From positions 89,554-153,553 of the forward strand of contig CAMKDV010000009.1 of NCBI GenBank assembly GCA_946411385.1: a DNA stretch of 64,000 nt, read 5' to 3'. This document shows positions 7,868 through 15,043 of the stretch, piece by piece. The translations under genes and the position numbers were made by a program. The DNA comes from an uncultured Bacteroidales bacterium (GTDB lineage: Bacteria; Bacteroidota; Bacteroidia; Bacteroidales; Paludibacteraceae). Position 1 is the first letter of the stretch, and every line of letters begins with the position of its first letter. A model generated the notes under the pieces. It was not told the DNA's origin, did not search any database, and was given only the letters and a program-made list of their open reading frames with translations.

Positions 7868-8395
7868 TTATTCAGATTTCTTTGATAATTCTTTAAGCGC
7901 CTTGACATACCATGTGCTGTTGATGTCGGCATCGGTGATGTCCTTCAGTTGGTCTTCGCTTTCGATGGCATACCACCACGATTCGCAGCCGAAGATAATC
8001 TTGCGTAGTTCCGGCACATATATGGCAGGGTTGTTGAGCGTATCGACCGTCAGGATGCCGCTTTCTCGGTTGAACTTGATGTATGAGCCTTTGGGTAGGT
8101 CTCCGAGATAGATGCCAAGATAGGTCTTGTCCTTGTACCTTTTGCCGCACGGACGGATGCCGACCAGCGAACCCATCGGATGCTGCCACGGCTTGTTGTA
8201 CTTGATTTTTTCCGTCTTGATGCCGTTGATGGTCAGCGGATATTCGATGTACCGGGACTTGAAGAGTTTGCACTTGGCGCATTTGTCTTTGTCGGTCGGT
8301 ACTACTTGGTCGTCGTCCCATCCGGCTTGTACGCAAATGTACTTGCCGCCGAGGTTGTAGTGCGAGAAGGCGCATCGTCTGATTTTTGGCTTCAT
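7868..8395 (-). CDS. Phage hypothetical protein with Cys pairs
   Basis: The 175-residue protein starts MKPKIRRCAFSHYNLGGKYI and has a cysteine cluster (CVQAGW, then CAKCKLF), suggesting a small metal site in the first 45 residues. The rest is beta-rich, with PWQHPMGSLVGIRPCGKRYK and a C-terminal IIFGCESWWYAIESEDQL segment. The ATG at 8395 is preferred to a TTG at 8401, as it lies 2 nt after the upstream stop. It looks like a conserved phage protein, but I cannot name the family. Confidence 0.65.
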   Translation of the reverse strand: MKPKIRRCAFSHYNLGGKYICVQAGWDDDQVVPTDKDKCAKCKLFKSRYIEYPLTINGIKTEKIKYNKPWQHPMGSLVGIRPCGKRYKDKTYLGIYLGDLPKGSYIKFNRESGILTVDTLNNPAIYVPELRKIIFGCESWWYAIESEDQLKDITDADINSTWYVKALKELSKKSE

Positions 8396-8397
8396 AA

Positions 8398-8574
8398 TCA
8401 ACGCTCTTTAAGGTTCTCAATATCCACAACCGAGGAAAGTATGTCTATCTTGCAACATACCGTGCCGCACATTTCATACGGCTCGCTTGTGATGGTCGCC
8501 TCTTTTCGTTCGCTACCGCCAAGTATAGGGTAGTACCAAACTTTCTTTCCTTTTACAATTTCGCTCTTTTTCAT
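8398..8574 (-). CDS. Small phage protein, 58 residues
   Basis: The frame from ATG 8574 (MKKSEIVKGKKVWYYPILGG) overlaps the stop of the paralogue gene at 8571 in the ATGA form, and its own stop sits 2 nt before the next ATG. The protein looks like a short beta sheet with a Cys motif (EMCGTVCCKID). Tight coupling on both sides supports translation. No function can be assigned. Confidence 0.65.
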   Translation of the reverse strand: MKKSEIVKGKKVWYYPILGGSERKEATITSEPYEMCGTVCCKIDILSSVVDIENLKER

Positions 8575-8996
8575 AATACAATCTCCTTTTCAATGCCACA
8601 GAGTTTTAGCATGCGCTGCAACTCGTGGACGTAACTTATTTCAATGGTTGCCATGGTGCGCATATCCTCCGTGTCGATATGCACAAACCACTTGTTAAAA
8701 CTGTTGATGTTTCGGCTGGCGTTGTTCACCGTAACGCGGTGGTCGTGGCTGATCATAACGCAGCTATCCGAGGTAGCTCCTTCTGCTTGCAAAGCCTTCT
8801 CCGCTAAAATGTCATGCTTGTAACCAATCTTTTCAAGTATCTCGGCAGTAAGCGGGATAGGCTTGTACTCATCACTTCTCAAAGGGCTGACTACATTTGT
8901 TTCTATCAGTCCGTCATGGATGCCGGTCACTTTAACTTTCTTGTCTCGGAAATTGATTTGCACCCAATCACCAATCATTAGTTCCTTTGCGTTCAT
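8571..8996 (-). CDS. Phage paralogue family protein C (3 of 4)
   Basis: The 141-residue protein has MNAKELMIGDWVQ, PLTAEILEKIGY and YVHELQRMLKLCGIEKEIVL. It is directly downstream of paralogue D and coupled to it by an ATGA overlap (8993-8996). The start at 8996 is fixed by that overlap and by the shared N-terminal block. Confidence 0.75.
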   Translation of the reverse strand: MNAKELMIGDWVQINFRDKKVKVTGIHDGLIETNVVSPLRSDEYKPIPLTAEILEKIGYKHDILAEKALQAEGATSDSCVMISHDHRVTVNNASRNINSFNKWFVHIDTEDMRTMATIEISYVHELQRMLKLCGIEKEIVL

Positions 8997-9397
8997 AACA
9001 CCACCTCCTTTTTTACGCCGCACATCTTCAGTGCATGTTGTAGTTCGTGGACATAGAAACAATGGCATTGGAAGGAGATTTCGGTCTTCTCCGCGTGGTT
9101 GTCTCTCTCGTCAATGCCGCGCCAAACCTTGCGCAAGCGGTGTTCTGGAAAGTAATACTCAAGATGGGTCTCGCTGTCAATGTTCAATACGGCATAACCG
9201 TCAATCTTGAACCCGTTTATGAACAAGATATGAGCTGTGAGCGTGATGCCCTCAAATTCAGTACCGAGTATCATTTCTCCGGCGTTTGCTCCATCCAAAT
9301 TTTCAATAGTGATGACATCTGCAAGATAGCGAACAACGCAAGTGTTGCCGAACTCGTCATGCAGATAGTCTCCAATCATCAGGTCGTCTGCTTTCAT
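8993..9397 (-). CDS. Phage paralogue family protein D (4 of 4)
   Basis: The 134-residue protein has MKADDLMIGDYLHDEFGN, ITLTAHILFINGF and YVHELQHALKMCGVKKEVVL. Its C-terminal block is nearly identical to paralogue C, while the central part differs strongly, the pattern of a fixed scaffold with a variable middle. The start at 9397 is set by alignment; an in-frame ATG at 9430 would add 11 residues. Confidence 0.75.
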   Translation of the reverse strand: MKADDLMIGDYLHDEFGNTCVVRYLADVITIENLDGANAGEMILGTEFEGITLTAHILFINGFKIDGYAVLNIDSETHLEYYFPEHRLRKVWRGIDERDNHAEKTEISFQCHCFYVHELQHALKMCGVKKEVVL

Positions 9398-9499
9398 GTT
9401 ATTTGCCCTTTCTTTTTTGAAATCTTGCATATAAAACAGGTTTTACCAAAGGCGGCTCTAACCGCTCAAAATGATGTCGCCATGTAAGTTTTATTCGTT

Positions 9500-9709
9500 T
9501 TAGAATAATGATAACTGCGGATCGGCGGTGGGGATGATGTTTGCCAGCATCCCGCGCCCCGGACAATACTTGCCTAAACATGAGCCTCGGCGTTTGGCAT
9601 CCAACGCGCAGAAGATGATAGGGCTTTCCTCTGCGGAGAGAATGACACCTGCATTGCTGCAATGTTTGCCGTCCTCGGTCGCGAAGTCGGGACAATACAC
9701 CTTGCTCAT
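9500..9709 (-). CDS. Small Cys-rich phage protein
   Basis: The 69-residue protein MSKVYCPDFATEDGKHCSNA has five cysteines in the pattern C6, C17, C34, C44 and C49, consistent with a small zinc-binding fold. It lies 4 bp from the next gene upstream. About 100 bp between it and paralogue D (9398-9499) hold no convincing gene. Function unknown. Confidence 0.5.
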   Translation of the reverse strand: MSKVYCPDFATEDGKHCSNAGVILSAEESPIIFCALDAKRRGSCLGKYCPGRGMLANIIPTADPQLSLF

Positions 9710-9712
9710 ATC

Positions 9713-9925
9713 CTATCCGTTTGTTGGTCTGTCTTTCAATACGTTCTCGGCGAACTCGTCAGGAACGCTGTCTAAATCCGTATATCCGGCACTGATGGCT
9801 TTGCGCACCACAATGCGCACCTCTGCGGCTGTCAGATACCGACCGTTCAGCTGTATAAGATGGCTGATCTTCTTGTCGGAGCGGAAATGTGCGCTCTCAA
9901 CAAATCCTTGCAAGTCAATGTTCAT
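9713..9925 (-). CDS. Small phage hypothetical protein, 70 residues
   Basis: The protein begins MNIDLQGFVESAHFRSDKKI and is predicted mostly helical, with a TAAEVRIVVRKAISAGYTDL segment that could be a helix-turn-helix. It sits between two well-spaced genes of the leftward operon (3-bp gaps). No family recognised. Confidence 0.55.
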   Translation of the reverse strand: MNIDLQGFVESAHFRSDKKISHLIQLNGRYLTAAEVRIVVRKAISAGYTDLDSVPDEFAENVLKDRPTNG

Positions 9926-9928
9926 AAC

Positions 9929-10768
9929 TCATTCGCCTTTGTAGATTCGCACACTACCCAGCTCATCGCGTGTCAGTCGGAAACGCTTGTCGTTTATGGA
10001 AAACTTTACCTCAATGTCGTTTGCCAACGCACTCGCCAACTTAAGGTCGGAGATATGCCGGTAATAGCGTTTGCGGTGCGGTTGCCACTCGTTTTGCCAC
10101 ATCTTCAGCAGGCGTATGCCTTTGCAAAGGGCTGCATATCTGCGGCGCAGGGATTTGTCATGTAGCTCGGTAAGGAGTTCGCGACGAAGGCGGTCGTTGA
10201 GATCAATAGTGAACGTGTACGTCATCGGTTCTAAATCGACGTGCAGAAGGTGGATCCTGTTCGGGTCTTGCAGCACTGGCATACCGTACGTACCGGCATG
10301 TGATAGGTCTAATCCTGCCTCTTTGCGTGTCCCATCCGGGAACTTGACAAAAAACTTACTCTTTCCATCTTGCTTGTCTTCTTTATTCTTTTCAACGGTC
10401 ATCGAAATGCACTCCTGTATCTGACCGAACATCTGCAACTTGCTCTCATCGTCCAAGGTCTGCGCATACTCGCACATCTCAAGGAGTTTTTCAAACATCT
10501 TGTTGTCGCATGTCATGATCGTCTGCTGAAGGCTTATCTCGTTTTTCAGCCCCTCAACCAACTGGTCGTATTTCTCAATCAGCATGGCGTGTCTGCTCTC
10601 GCGGAGTATAAACCCGACAATATATACTGTCAACATAAAGATGATGCCGGAAAACATCGCCTGCTCTATCCGTCCGCAAATCAAATCATATATGGTCGAG
10701 GCTACGTAAACCAATGCCATACACACCCACATCCATACTTGGAAATCTCTTAACTTGTCTTCGTTCAT
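9929..10768 (-). CDS. Membrane-anchored phage protein
   Basis: The 279-residue protein has two hydrophobic helices near the N-terminus (about residues 11-30, VWMWVCMALVYVASTIYDLI, and 38-55, FSGIIFMLTVYIVGFIL), then a long helical region with coiled-coil character (residues 60-130) and a C-terminal cytoplasmic beta/alpha domain ending in a short DELGSVRIYKGE strand. It resembles membrane-tethered phage accessory proteins, but I recognise no family. Superinfection exclusion is one possibility that nothing in the sequence proves. Confidence 0.6.
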   Translation of the reverse strand: MNEDKLRDFQVWMWVCMALVYVASTIYDLICGRIEQAMFSGIIFMLTVYIVGFILRESRHAMLIEKYDQLVEGLKNEISLQQTIMTCDNKMFEKLLEMCEYAQTLDDESKLQMFGQIQECISMTVEKNKEDKQDGKSKFFVKFPDGTRKEAGLDLSHAGTYGMPVLQDPNRIHLLHVDLEPMTYTFTIDLNDRLRRELLTELHDKSLRRRYAALCKGIRLLKMWQNEWQPHRKRYYRHISDLKLASALANDIEVKFSINDKRFRLTRDELGSVRIYKGE

Positions 10769-10777
10769 ATCGCAAAG

Positions 10778-11062
10778 TTATTTAGTGGCAGGAGTGTGCC
10801 ACATAGCCTGCAATTTGCCTATAGCTGCCAGGCTCTGCACACTCACTGTCATGTTGTTCTTAATCAGTGCCATCAAGTCCGATGCCAGCACAAAGCCGAC
10901 AGGTATGAGCGAGGTGTCTTTCGGAGCAATGTCCCCAAAGATCGGTGTGTCGTCCACGCGCATCAGGCTAATCACAAAGGAGTTGTTGCCCTCTTTTGCG
11001 TACAGCCCGTAGATGTAGCGGTTTCGGGGTATCTTCTCGTTAGGTAGATAAACGCGTATCAT
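10778..11062 (-). CDS. Phage hypothetical protein
   Basis: The 94-residue protein (MIRVYLPNEKIPRNRYIYGL) has beta strands in its first 50 residues and a C-terminal helix (VQSLAAIGKLQAMW). It is 4 bp from the upstream gene and 9 bp from the next, in the leftward operon. No domain recognised. Confidence 0.55.
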   Translation of the reverse strand: MIRVYLPNEKIPRNRYIYGLYAKEGNNSFVISLMRVDDTPIFGDIAPKDTSLIPVGFVLASDLMALIKNNMTVSVQSLAAIGKLQAMWHTPATK

Positions 11063-11066
11063 GGCG

Positions 11067-11747
11067 TTATTGGGCTAACAGTTCTGCATAGTGCTCACGG
11101 ATATACGCCTCGTCCTCGTCTTTGACGGTGTAGGCTTTCTTGAGGAAACGCATCGCAATCTCGGTGTCGTTCTCGGCGATGGGGAGATATTCAAACGCAA
11201 ACATATTTGTCAACATAATGCGATGTCCAATTGTGTGGCGCGCCTCTAACAGGCGTGCATCAATCGGATCAAGCACCTTGGATGCCTCGTCTAACCGCTT
11301 GCTATACTCTTTGCATGCCTCGTCAAACACGCGCTCGCTATCCGTATTGCGGTTTCTGATTTCGCGATAAGCCTTATAAGCATCCTCGGAGTACGCCTCA
11401 ATAGGCTCAACGGCTAACATGTTTTTCTGCCCGTCAAAGGTCTTGCCGTATCCTGGTTTGAAACACGGCACGCCGTAACCGTCCAGCAAGCCTGCCGTGG
11501 AGCAGCTGTTCAAGGCTTCTAATACATCTTCTGCATCGCACTTGCGCGCAAACGCCAAGCGAAACGTAGCGCACGCGATGGTGTAAACAACCATGTTCGG
11601 TGCGGGTTCGGGTTCAAGAACAGGCTTAACCGGCTCAACGGGGAACTTGATGCCGGCTTCGGCTAACGCGATCTTTTTGTAGGTCTCAATCTGCTCGGGG
11701 GAGAGGTTATAAATCTCCAAATCCGAAAGTTCAAAGAAATTCTTCAT
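11067..11747 (-). CDS. Phage hypothetical protein
   Basis: The 226-residue, mostly helical protein begins MKNFFELSDLEIYNLSPEQI. A proline/glutamate-rich linker (residues 38-50, PVEPVKPVLEPEPAPN) separates a short N-terminal helix from the main domain, which has long charged helices (SEDAYKAYREIRNRNTDSER). The second gene of the leftward operon. No family recognised. Confidence 0.6.
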   Translation of the reverse strand: MKNFFELSDLEIYNLSPEQIETYKKIALAEAGIKFPVEPVKPVLEPEPAPNMVVYTIACATFRLAFARKCDAEDVLEALNSCSTAGLLDGYGVPCFKPGYGKTFDGQKNMLAVEPIEAYSEDAYKAYREIRNRNTDSERVFDEACKEYSKRLDEASKVLDPIDARLLEARHTIGHRIMLTNMFAFEYLPIAENDTEIAMRFLKKAYTVKDEDEAYIREHYAELLAQ

Positions 11748-11771
11748 ACGTGTATCTTTTTAGAGTTAGTA

Positions 11772-12137
11772 TTATTCGGGTATTCTCATTGTTGCCCATC
11801 CCTTTAATTCGCTGTCATCAAGCAGCAGTTGCTTGAGCAGAAACTCGCACGTGCCGACTATCTGCACCTTGTAATGTTCGCCGCTGGGTTCTGCCCCGAA
11901 CGTGCGCCCTTTGTAGATGATGTCATTCGTTCTGCCCGGGTCGGCTTGGTAGTATTCAAACACCTGCTGAATAGTTGCCTCGCGATTGAACAGCTTGTGC
12001 GTGTCGCAGAAGTAACCATAGCCTTCTTCTCTCGCGCCCGTGGCGTGTACAATATATTGCAGTTTGTCCTTGCTCACAAACGTAGGTCGGTTGTGGTGGT
12101 CTATGCCTGCAAATTCAATCTCAATAACCTTTGCCAT
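11772..12137 (-). CDS. Phage hypothetical protein, first of leftward operon
   Basis: The 121-residue protein MAKVIEIEFAGIDHHNRPTF looks alpha/beta, with a strand-rich first half and the C-terminal FLLKQLLLDDSELKGWATMR. It is the gene nearest the leftward promoter at 12211-12242, with a leader of about 65 nt. First position suggests early expression. I recognise no family. Confidence 0.6.
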   Translation of the reverse strand: MAKVIEIEFAGIDHHNRPTFVSKDKLQYIVHATGAREEGYGYFCDTHKLFNREATIQQVFEYYQADPGRTNDIIYKGRTFGAEPSGEHYKVQIVGTCEFLLKQLLLDDSELKGWATMRIPE

Positions 12138-12210
12138 AACATCGTGTTTTTAATCAATTCAACATTGCTTTTTCTTTGCTTAATTAAAGCGTCCATTTAA
12201 TTTGACGGTG

Positions 12211-12242
12211 CAAAGGTAATAAAAATTTTTGATATTTGCAAA
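12211..12242 (-). promoter_or_regulatory. Promoter of the leftward prophage operon
   Basis: On the minus strand TTTG (12239-12242) and TACCTTTG (12211-12218) are 20 nt apart, a perfect primary-sigma promoter. It is back-to-back with a rightward promoter about 190 bp away; the AT-rich DNA between is a likely place for operators. Confidence 0.85.
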
Positions 12243-12430
12243 TTTTTTGATAACTTTTTTACATATTTTTTAATTATTTTTTTAATTATCTGCATAAAAC
12301 ACTGACAACGTGCACTTTCGCAAAAATGTGCAATTTGAAGAAATTTTGTGAAAATTTGCTAATCTGAAGGCATTGTGACAAAAAACGGCGGTAAGATGCG
12401 CAGAATCAGGCGTGCGTAGTTGGGGCAAAA

Positions 12431-12462
12431 TTTGCATATTTCAAATAAAAATATTACCTTTG
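12431..12462 (+). promoter_or_regulatory. Rightward promoter before the lysis region
   Basis: TTTG (12431-12434) and TACCTTTG (12455-12462) are 20 nt apart. The transcript would start near 12469 and immediately contain a stem-loop (CCCGC...GCGGG, 12481-12497). The next recognised gene is 340 bp away, so this promoter makes a long leader or a separate small RNA. Confidence 0.8.
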
Positions 12463-12810
12463 CAGAAGAAAACTTAAAACCCCGCTTAAATCGCGGGTAA
12501 GATCCAGCACAATGTTATATCGGAGAAAGAGCACAATGTACATGACGGTTAATCGCGAACTGGCATCCGTATCGTCACGCGTGTATAGCACGGCTCTTAT
12601 GTCCGGCAACGCGTAAGCACCCAGCACGGGTGACAACATGATCGTACTCTGCCATGTTTGCGGCGGAGTACCTTGATTTTTTGTGCCTGTACGCCTCTAT
12701 TTTTGGGATTAGGGAATATCGCAAAGATTATAACGGCAAACATAGCGGAGTGTTCATTATAAAGCAGTAATTTTGTACGGCAAAACAAAGAACGCTAAAA
12801 TTCATACAAA
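12463..12810 (+). other. Long leader between promoter and holin gene
   Basis: No established gene is seen in these 348 bp. They hold the stem-loop at 12481-12497, a possible 34-residue frame (12512-12616, MLYRRKSTMYMTVNRELASV and 14 more residues) and a weak second promoter with the -7 box TAATTTTG at 12768-12775 about 35 bp before the holin. The region may encode a small RNA, a leader peptide or attenuation signals. Confidence 0.4.
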
Positions 12811-13341
12811 ATGAACTGGGATATTATATACGAACACTTTATAGTTAAACTCAAGGAGTTGCTACAGACTATGTGGGGATGGTTATTGGTTTTGTGCGGT
12901 TTTATTGCTGATTTCATCGGCGGTTATGAGATGGCTATCACGAGCGTGATAGTCGTTGTTATACTCGATGCTTTTTGGGGTATATGGGCAGCTGTCAAGC
13001 AGGGCAAGTACGCCCGCTCCGAGCTCGCACGAGACAGCATGAGCAAGATTGCCGCCTACGGCAGTGCGTTGCTCATCTTGATATTGATTGAACAGAACGT
13101 CCAATGGGATAGCGCCCTCCTCACAAGCGTCATCGCGTCATTGATTTGCGCAACGGAGCTGTGGAGCATAAGCGGCAATATCCTCATCGTGAACCCGAAC
13201 GCCGTATTCTTCAAACTGCTGCGACCGGCACTCAAGGGAGAGATAGCACGGAAACTCGGCATAGGAGAGGATAAGGTGGACGAGGTGCTGGACGGAAAAA
13301 ACAAGGAGGACAACAACAATGCCAAAACTACTGACGAGTGA
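12811..13341 (+). CDS. Phage holin
   Basis: The 176-residue protein has three or four membrane segments (WGWLLVLCGFIADFIGG, AITSVIVVVILDAFWGIWA, AYGSALLILILIEQ, LLTSVIASLICATELWS) and a charged C-terminal tail (GEDKVDEVLDGKNKEDNNN). Size and the DAFWGIWAAVKQG-like turn fit the phage holin family 4-1 (PF05105) common in Bacteroidota phages. Holins open the inner membrane so the endolysin can reach the wall. It starts a rightward cluster with two small genes and the M15 enzyme. Confidence 0.8.
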   Translation: MNWDIIYEHFIVKLKELLQTMWGWLLVLCGFIADFIGGYEMAITSVIVVVILDAFWGIWAAVKQGKYARSELARDSMSKIAAYGSALLILILIEQNVQWDSALLTSVIASLICATELWSISGNILIVNPNAVFFKLLRPALKGEIARKLGIGEDKVDEVLDGKNKEDNNNAKTTDE

Positions 13342-13480
13342 AGAAAAACGCATCATCTGGGAGAACCGTTACAAGTTGAGCGCACGCAAGATCGCGTTGC
13401 TCATCGGTCGGACACCTGTAACAATCATTAAGTACCTTCGCGAATGCGGAGTGACAATACACAGCAGCAACAGACAATAA
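13319..13480 (+). CDS. Small helix-turn-helix protein, 53 residues
   Basis: The gene overlaps the holin 3' end by 23 bp in another frame and has a strong AAGGAGG ribosome-binding site 9 nt before its ATG. It encodes MPKLLTSEEKRIIWENRYKL followed by SARKIALLIGRTPVTIIKYL and a short tail: a clear helix-turn-helix of the Hin/homeodomain-like type. It could regulate the lysis or late genes; the target is unknown. Confidence 0.7.
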   Translation: MPKLLTSEEKRIIWENRYKLSARKIALLIGRTPVTIIKYLRECGVTIHSSNRQ

Positions 13481-13491
13481 CACACACGGAT

Positions 13492-13626
13492 ATGCTACAC
13501 AAGATCAGACAAACATTCCTGAAAGGGTTAGCAGTTGTGCTGACCATAATAACCGCGCCAGTTGGTATGCTCGCCCTGTTGATGGCGACCATAATAGATA
13601 TACTGCAGGAGATTGCAGAGGAATAG
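13492..13626 (+). CDS. Small membrane protein, 44 residues
   Basis: The frame from ATG 13492 encodes MLHKIRQTFLKGLAVVLTII, then TAPVGMLALLMATIIDILQE and IAEE: a basic start, about 27 hydrophobic residues and an acidic end. This is the shape of a single-pass protein or small second holin. Position beside the holin supports a lysis role, which is inferred. Confidence 0.5.
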   Translation: MLHKIRQTFLKGLAVVLTIITAPVGMLALLMATIIDILQEIAEE

Positions 13627-13692
13627 CCACGCTGTGAGAGCGTTGCGAAAGTTTTTCATGGTATTTTAGATTAGTGTTTAACGGACGAGTAG

Positions 13693-13743
13693 CCTGCCGG
13701 AGGACAGCCTTTATAGAGGGTTAAGGTTGCGTCCTCCCGCAGG
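13693..13743 (+). ncRNA. Long stem-loop before the endolysin gene
   Basis: CCTGC-C-GGAGGAC (13693-13705) pairs with GTCCTCC-C-GCAGG (13731-13743): 12 base pairs around one C-C mismatch. Inside, AGCCTT and AAGGTT can form six more pairs. No T-run follows, so it is not a standard terminator. It lies 25 bp before the M15 gene and may be a leader element, a processing site or part of a small RNA. Confidence 0.5.
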
Positions 13744-13768
13744 TGAAAGTTATTAAAAAACGGAAATT

Positions 13769-14290
13769 ATGCAACGAATTATCAAGTTTGATGATGAGAA
13801 TATCGCAGAGATTACCAAAGCGATAGCCGAACTGCAAGATTTGCGGCTGCGCAATATCGTTATACTCGAACTCAAAAAGTATTTCTCCGTCAAAGAGCTG
13901 GTTTGCAATCACACCTACGACAAGTGGAAAGAGCAGTCGTGGCAGTTCCTCGATACGAACTTCCTGCATTGCCTGCTTATCATCAGGCGTGACATACTGA
14001 AGTCCGGCATGGTTTGCAACACGAAATCTGCCACGCAGCGCGGTTTGAGGTGCAACATGTGCGAGATGGTCAAACAGAAAACAAAGAACTATCTCTCCTC
14101 GCATATATTCGGCAAGGCAGGTGATTTTACCGTATCCGGCATGACTGCCGAGGAGGCGCGTCAGAAGATCAAGGAAAATGCCCACCTGCTGCCGTGCAAC
14201 ATCCGATTGGAAAAGGATGTGACTTGGCTGCACTTTGATGTACTGCCGCAGTACGACGTGACGGACAAAGTGTATTTTTTCAAAGGCTAA
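13769..14290 (+). CDS. Peptidase M15-family endolysin
   Basis: The 173-residue protein has the zinc-site blocks of D,D-peptidase-type M15/hedgehog enzymes: SSHIFGKAGDF with H112 and D119, and WLHFD with H155. These enzymes cut peptide cross-bridges in peptidoglycan and are typical Bacteroidota phage lysins. The sequence between the blocks (MTAEEARQKIKENAHLLPC) matches the usual helix. An unusually Cys-rich middle (C83, C95, C98) is present. It has no signal peptide, in keeping with holin-dependent release from the cytoplasm. Confidence 0.85.
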   Translation: MQRIIKFDDENIAEITKAIAELQDLRLRNIVILELKKYFSVKELVCNHTYDKWKEQSWQFLDTNFLHCLLIIRRDILKSGMVCNTKSATQRGLRCNMCEMVKQKTKNYLSSHIFGKAGDFTVSGMTAEEARQKIKENAHLLPCNIRLEKDVTWLHFDVLPQYDVTDKVYFFKG

Positions 14291-14302
14291 CAACACACGA
14301 TC

Positions 14303-14596
14303 ATGGCACACTTCATACTGAACAGACATATAGATTTCGGAGTAGCCATCAAGGGGCTACCTCTGTCAAAGGTTTACACGGCTGCTTTGTACAACAAGGT
14401 AGCCGGTAAACGTAAGCGTTTCCCCGGAGTATTGGAGGGTGAGCGGCATGTGTTCACGCTCACAGCCGACGAGACACGCCTGCTGCCCGAGGGTAATTAC
14501 GCGTTGGAGATTTACGCGGATGATCAGTCGCTTATGGGCTTTGTGACGGATTTCGTATATGCCCGCAAGACGAACTTTGATGCAGAGGATATTTAA
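14303..14596 (+). CDS. Phage structural-region protein
   Basis: The 97-residue protein MAHFILNRHIDFGVAIKGLP is beta-rich, with an Ig-like pattern (KVYTAALYNKVAGKRKRFPG, HVFTLTADETRLLPEGNYAL). It sits 12 bp after the endolysin and 12 bp before the next gene, in the late operon. It may be a small baseplate or fibre-associated protein; no family is recognised. Confidence 0.55.
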   Translation: MAHFILNRHIDFGVAIKGLPLSKVYTAALYNKVAGKRKRFPGVLEGERHVFTLTADETRLLPEGNYALEIYADDQSLMGFVTDFVYARKTNFDAEDI

Positions 14597-14608
14597 CACG
14601 TTACGACT

Positions 14609-15025
14609 ATGGCACAGAAGATACAGATAACCGCTACGGACGGTTCGCAACTTGAGATAGAGGTGATGGGCGTACTCTCGCAGGGCGACCTTGAAGACGA
14701 GCGCGAGGCTCTTGCTCTTGCACGCATGGAAGCGGAGCAGGCCAAGCTGAAGTACGAATCGGCTATGGCCAGCGCACTTGACCTCACGGCGCTCACCATT
14801 CAATTGGAGATTGCCAAGAACGAGATACTTGACGCTATGCCCAAGGAATGCACAGACGAGGACATCCAAAGCATCTTCGACGATAGTGAGAGTGTGAGTG
14901 TAAGCGAAAGCATCATCAGCGAGTTGGAGGATAGCGAAAGCGTCAGTGTAAGCGAAAGCGTGAGTGAGAGTGCAAGCGAGAGTGCAAGCGAGAGCGTGGC
15001 ATCGCCACAGGAAGAGCAACGGTAA
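14609..15025 (+). CDS. Coiled-coil protein with Ser-Glu-Ser repeat tail
   Basis: The 138-residue protein has a beta start (MAQKIQITATDGSQLEIEVM), a coiled-coil region of about residues 27-75 rich in Glu and Ala, and a tail (93-130) built from SES, SVSVSES and SESASES units. The DNA behind the tail (14880-14998) is a degenerate 6- and 12-bp repeat (AGTGAG/AGCGAA), so length could change by slippage. The coiled coil suggests trimeric fibre assembly. Function as virion protein is inferred from position. Confidence 0.55.
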   Translation: MAQKIQITATDGSQLEIEVMGVLSQGDLEDEREALALARMEAEQAKLKYESAMASALDLTALTIQLEIAKNEILDAMPKECTDEDIQSIFDDSESVSVSESIISELEDSESVSVSESVSESASESASESVASPQEEQR

Positions 15026-15043
15026 GCACAGGAGGAGAGAATT

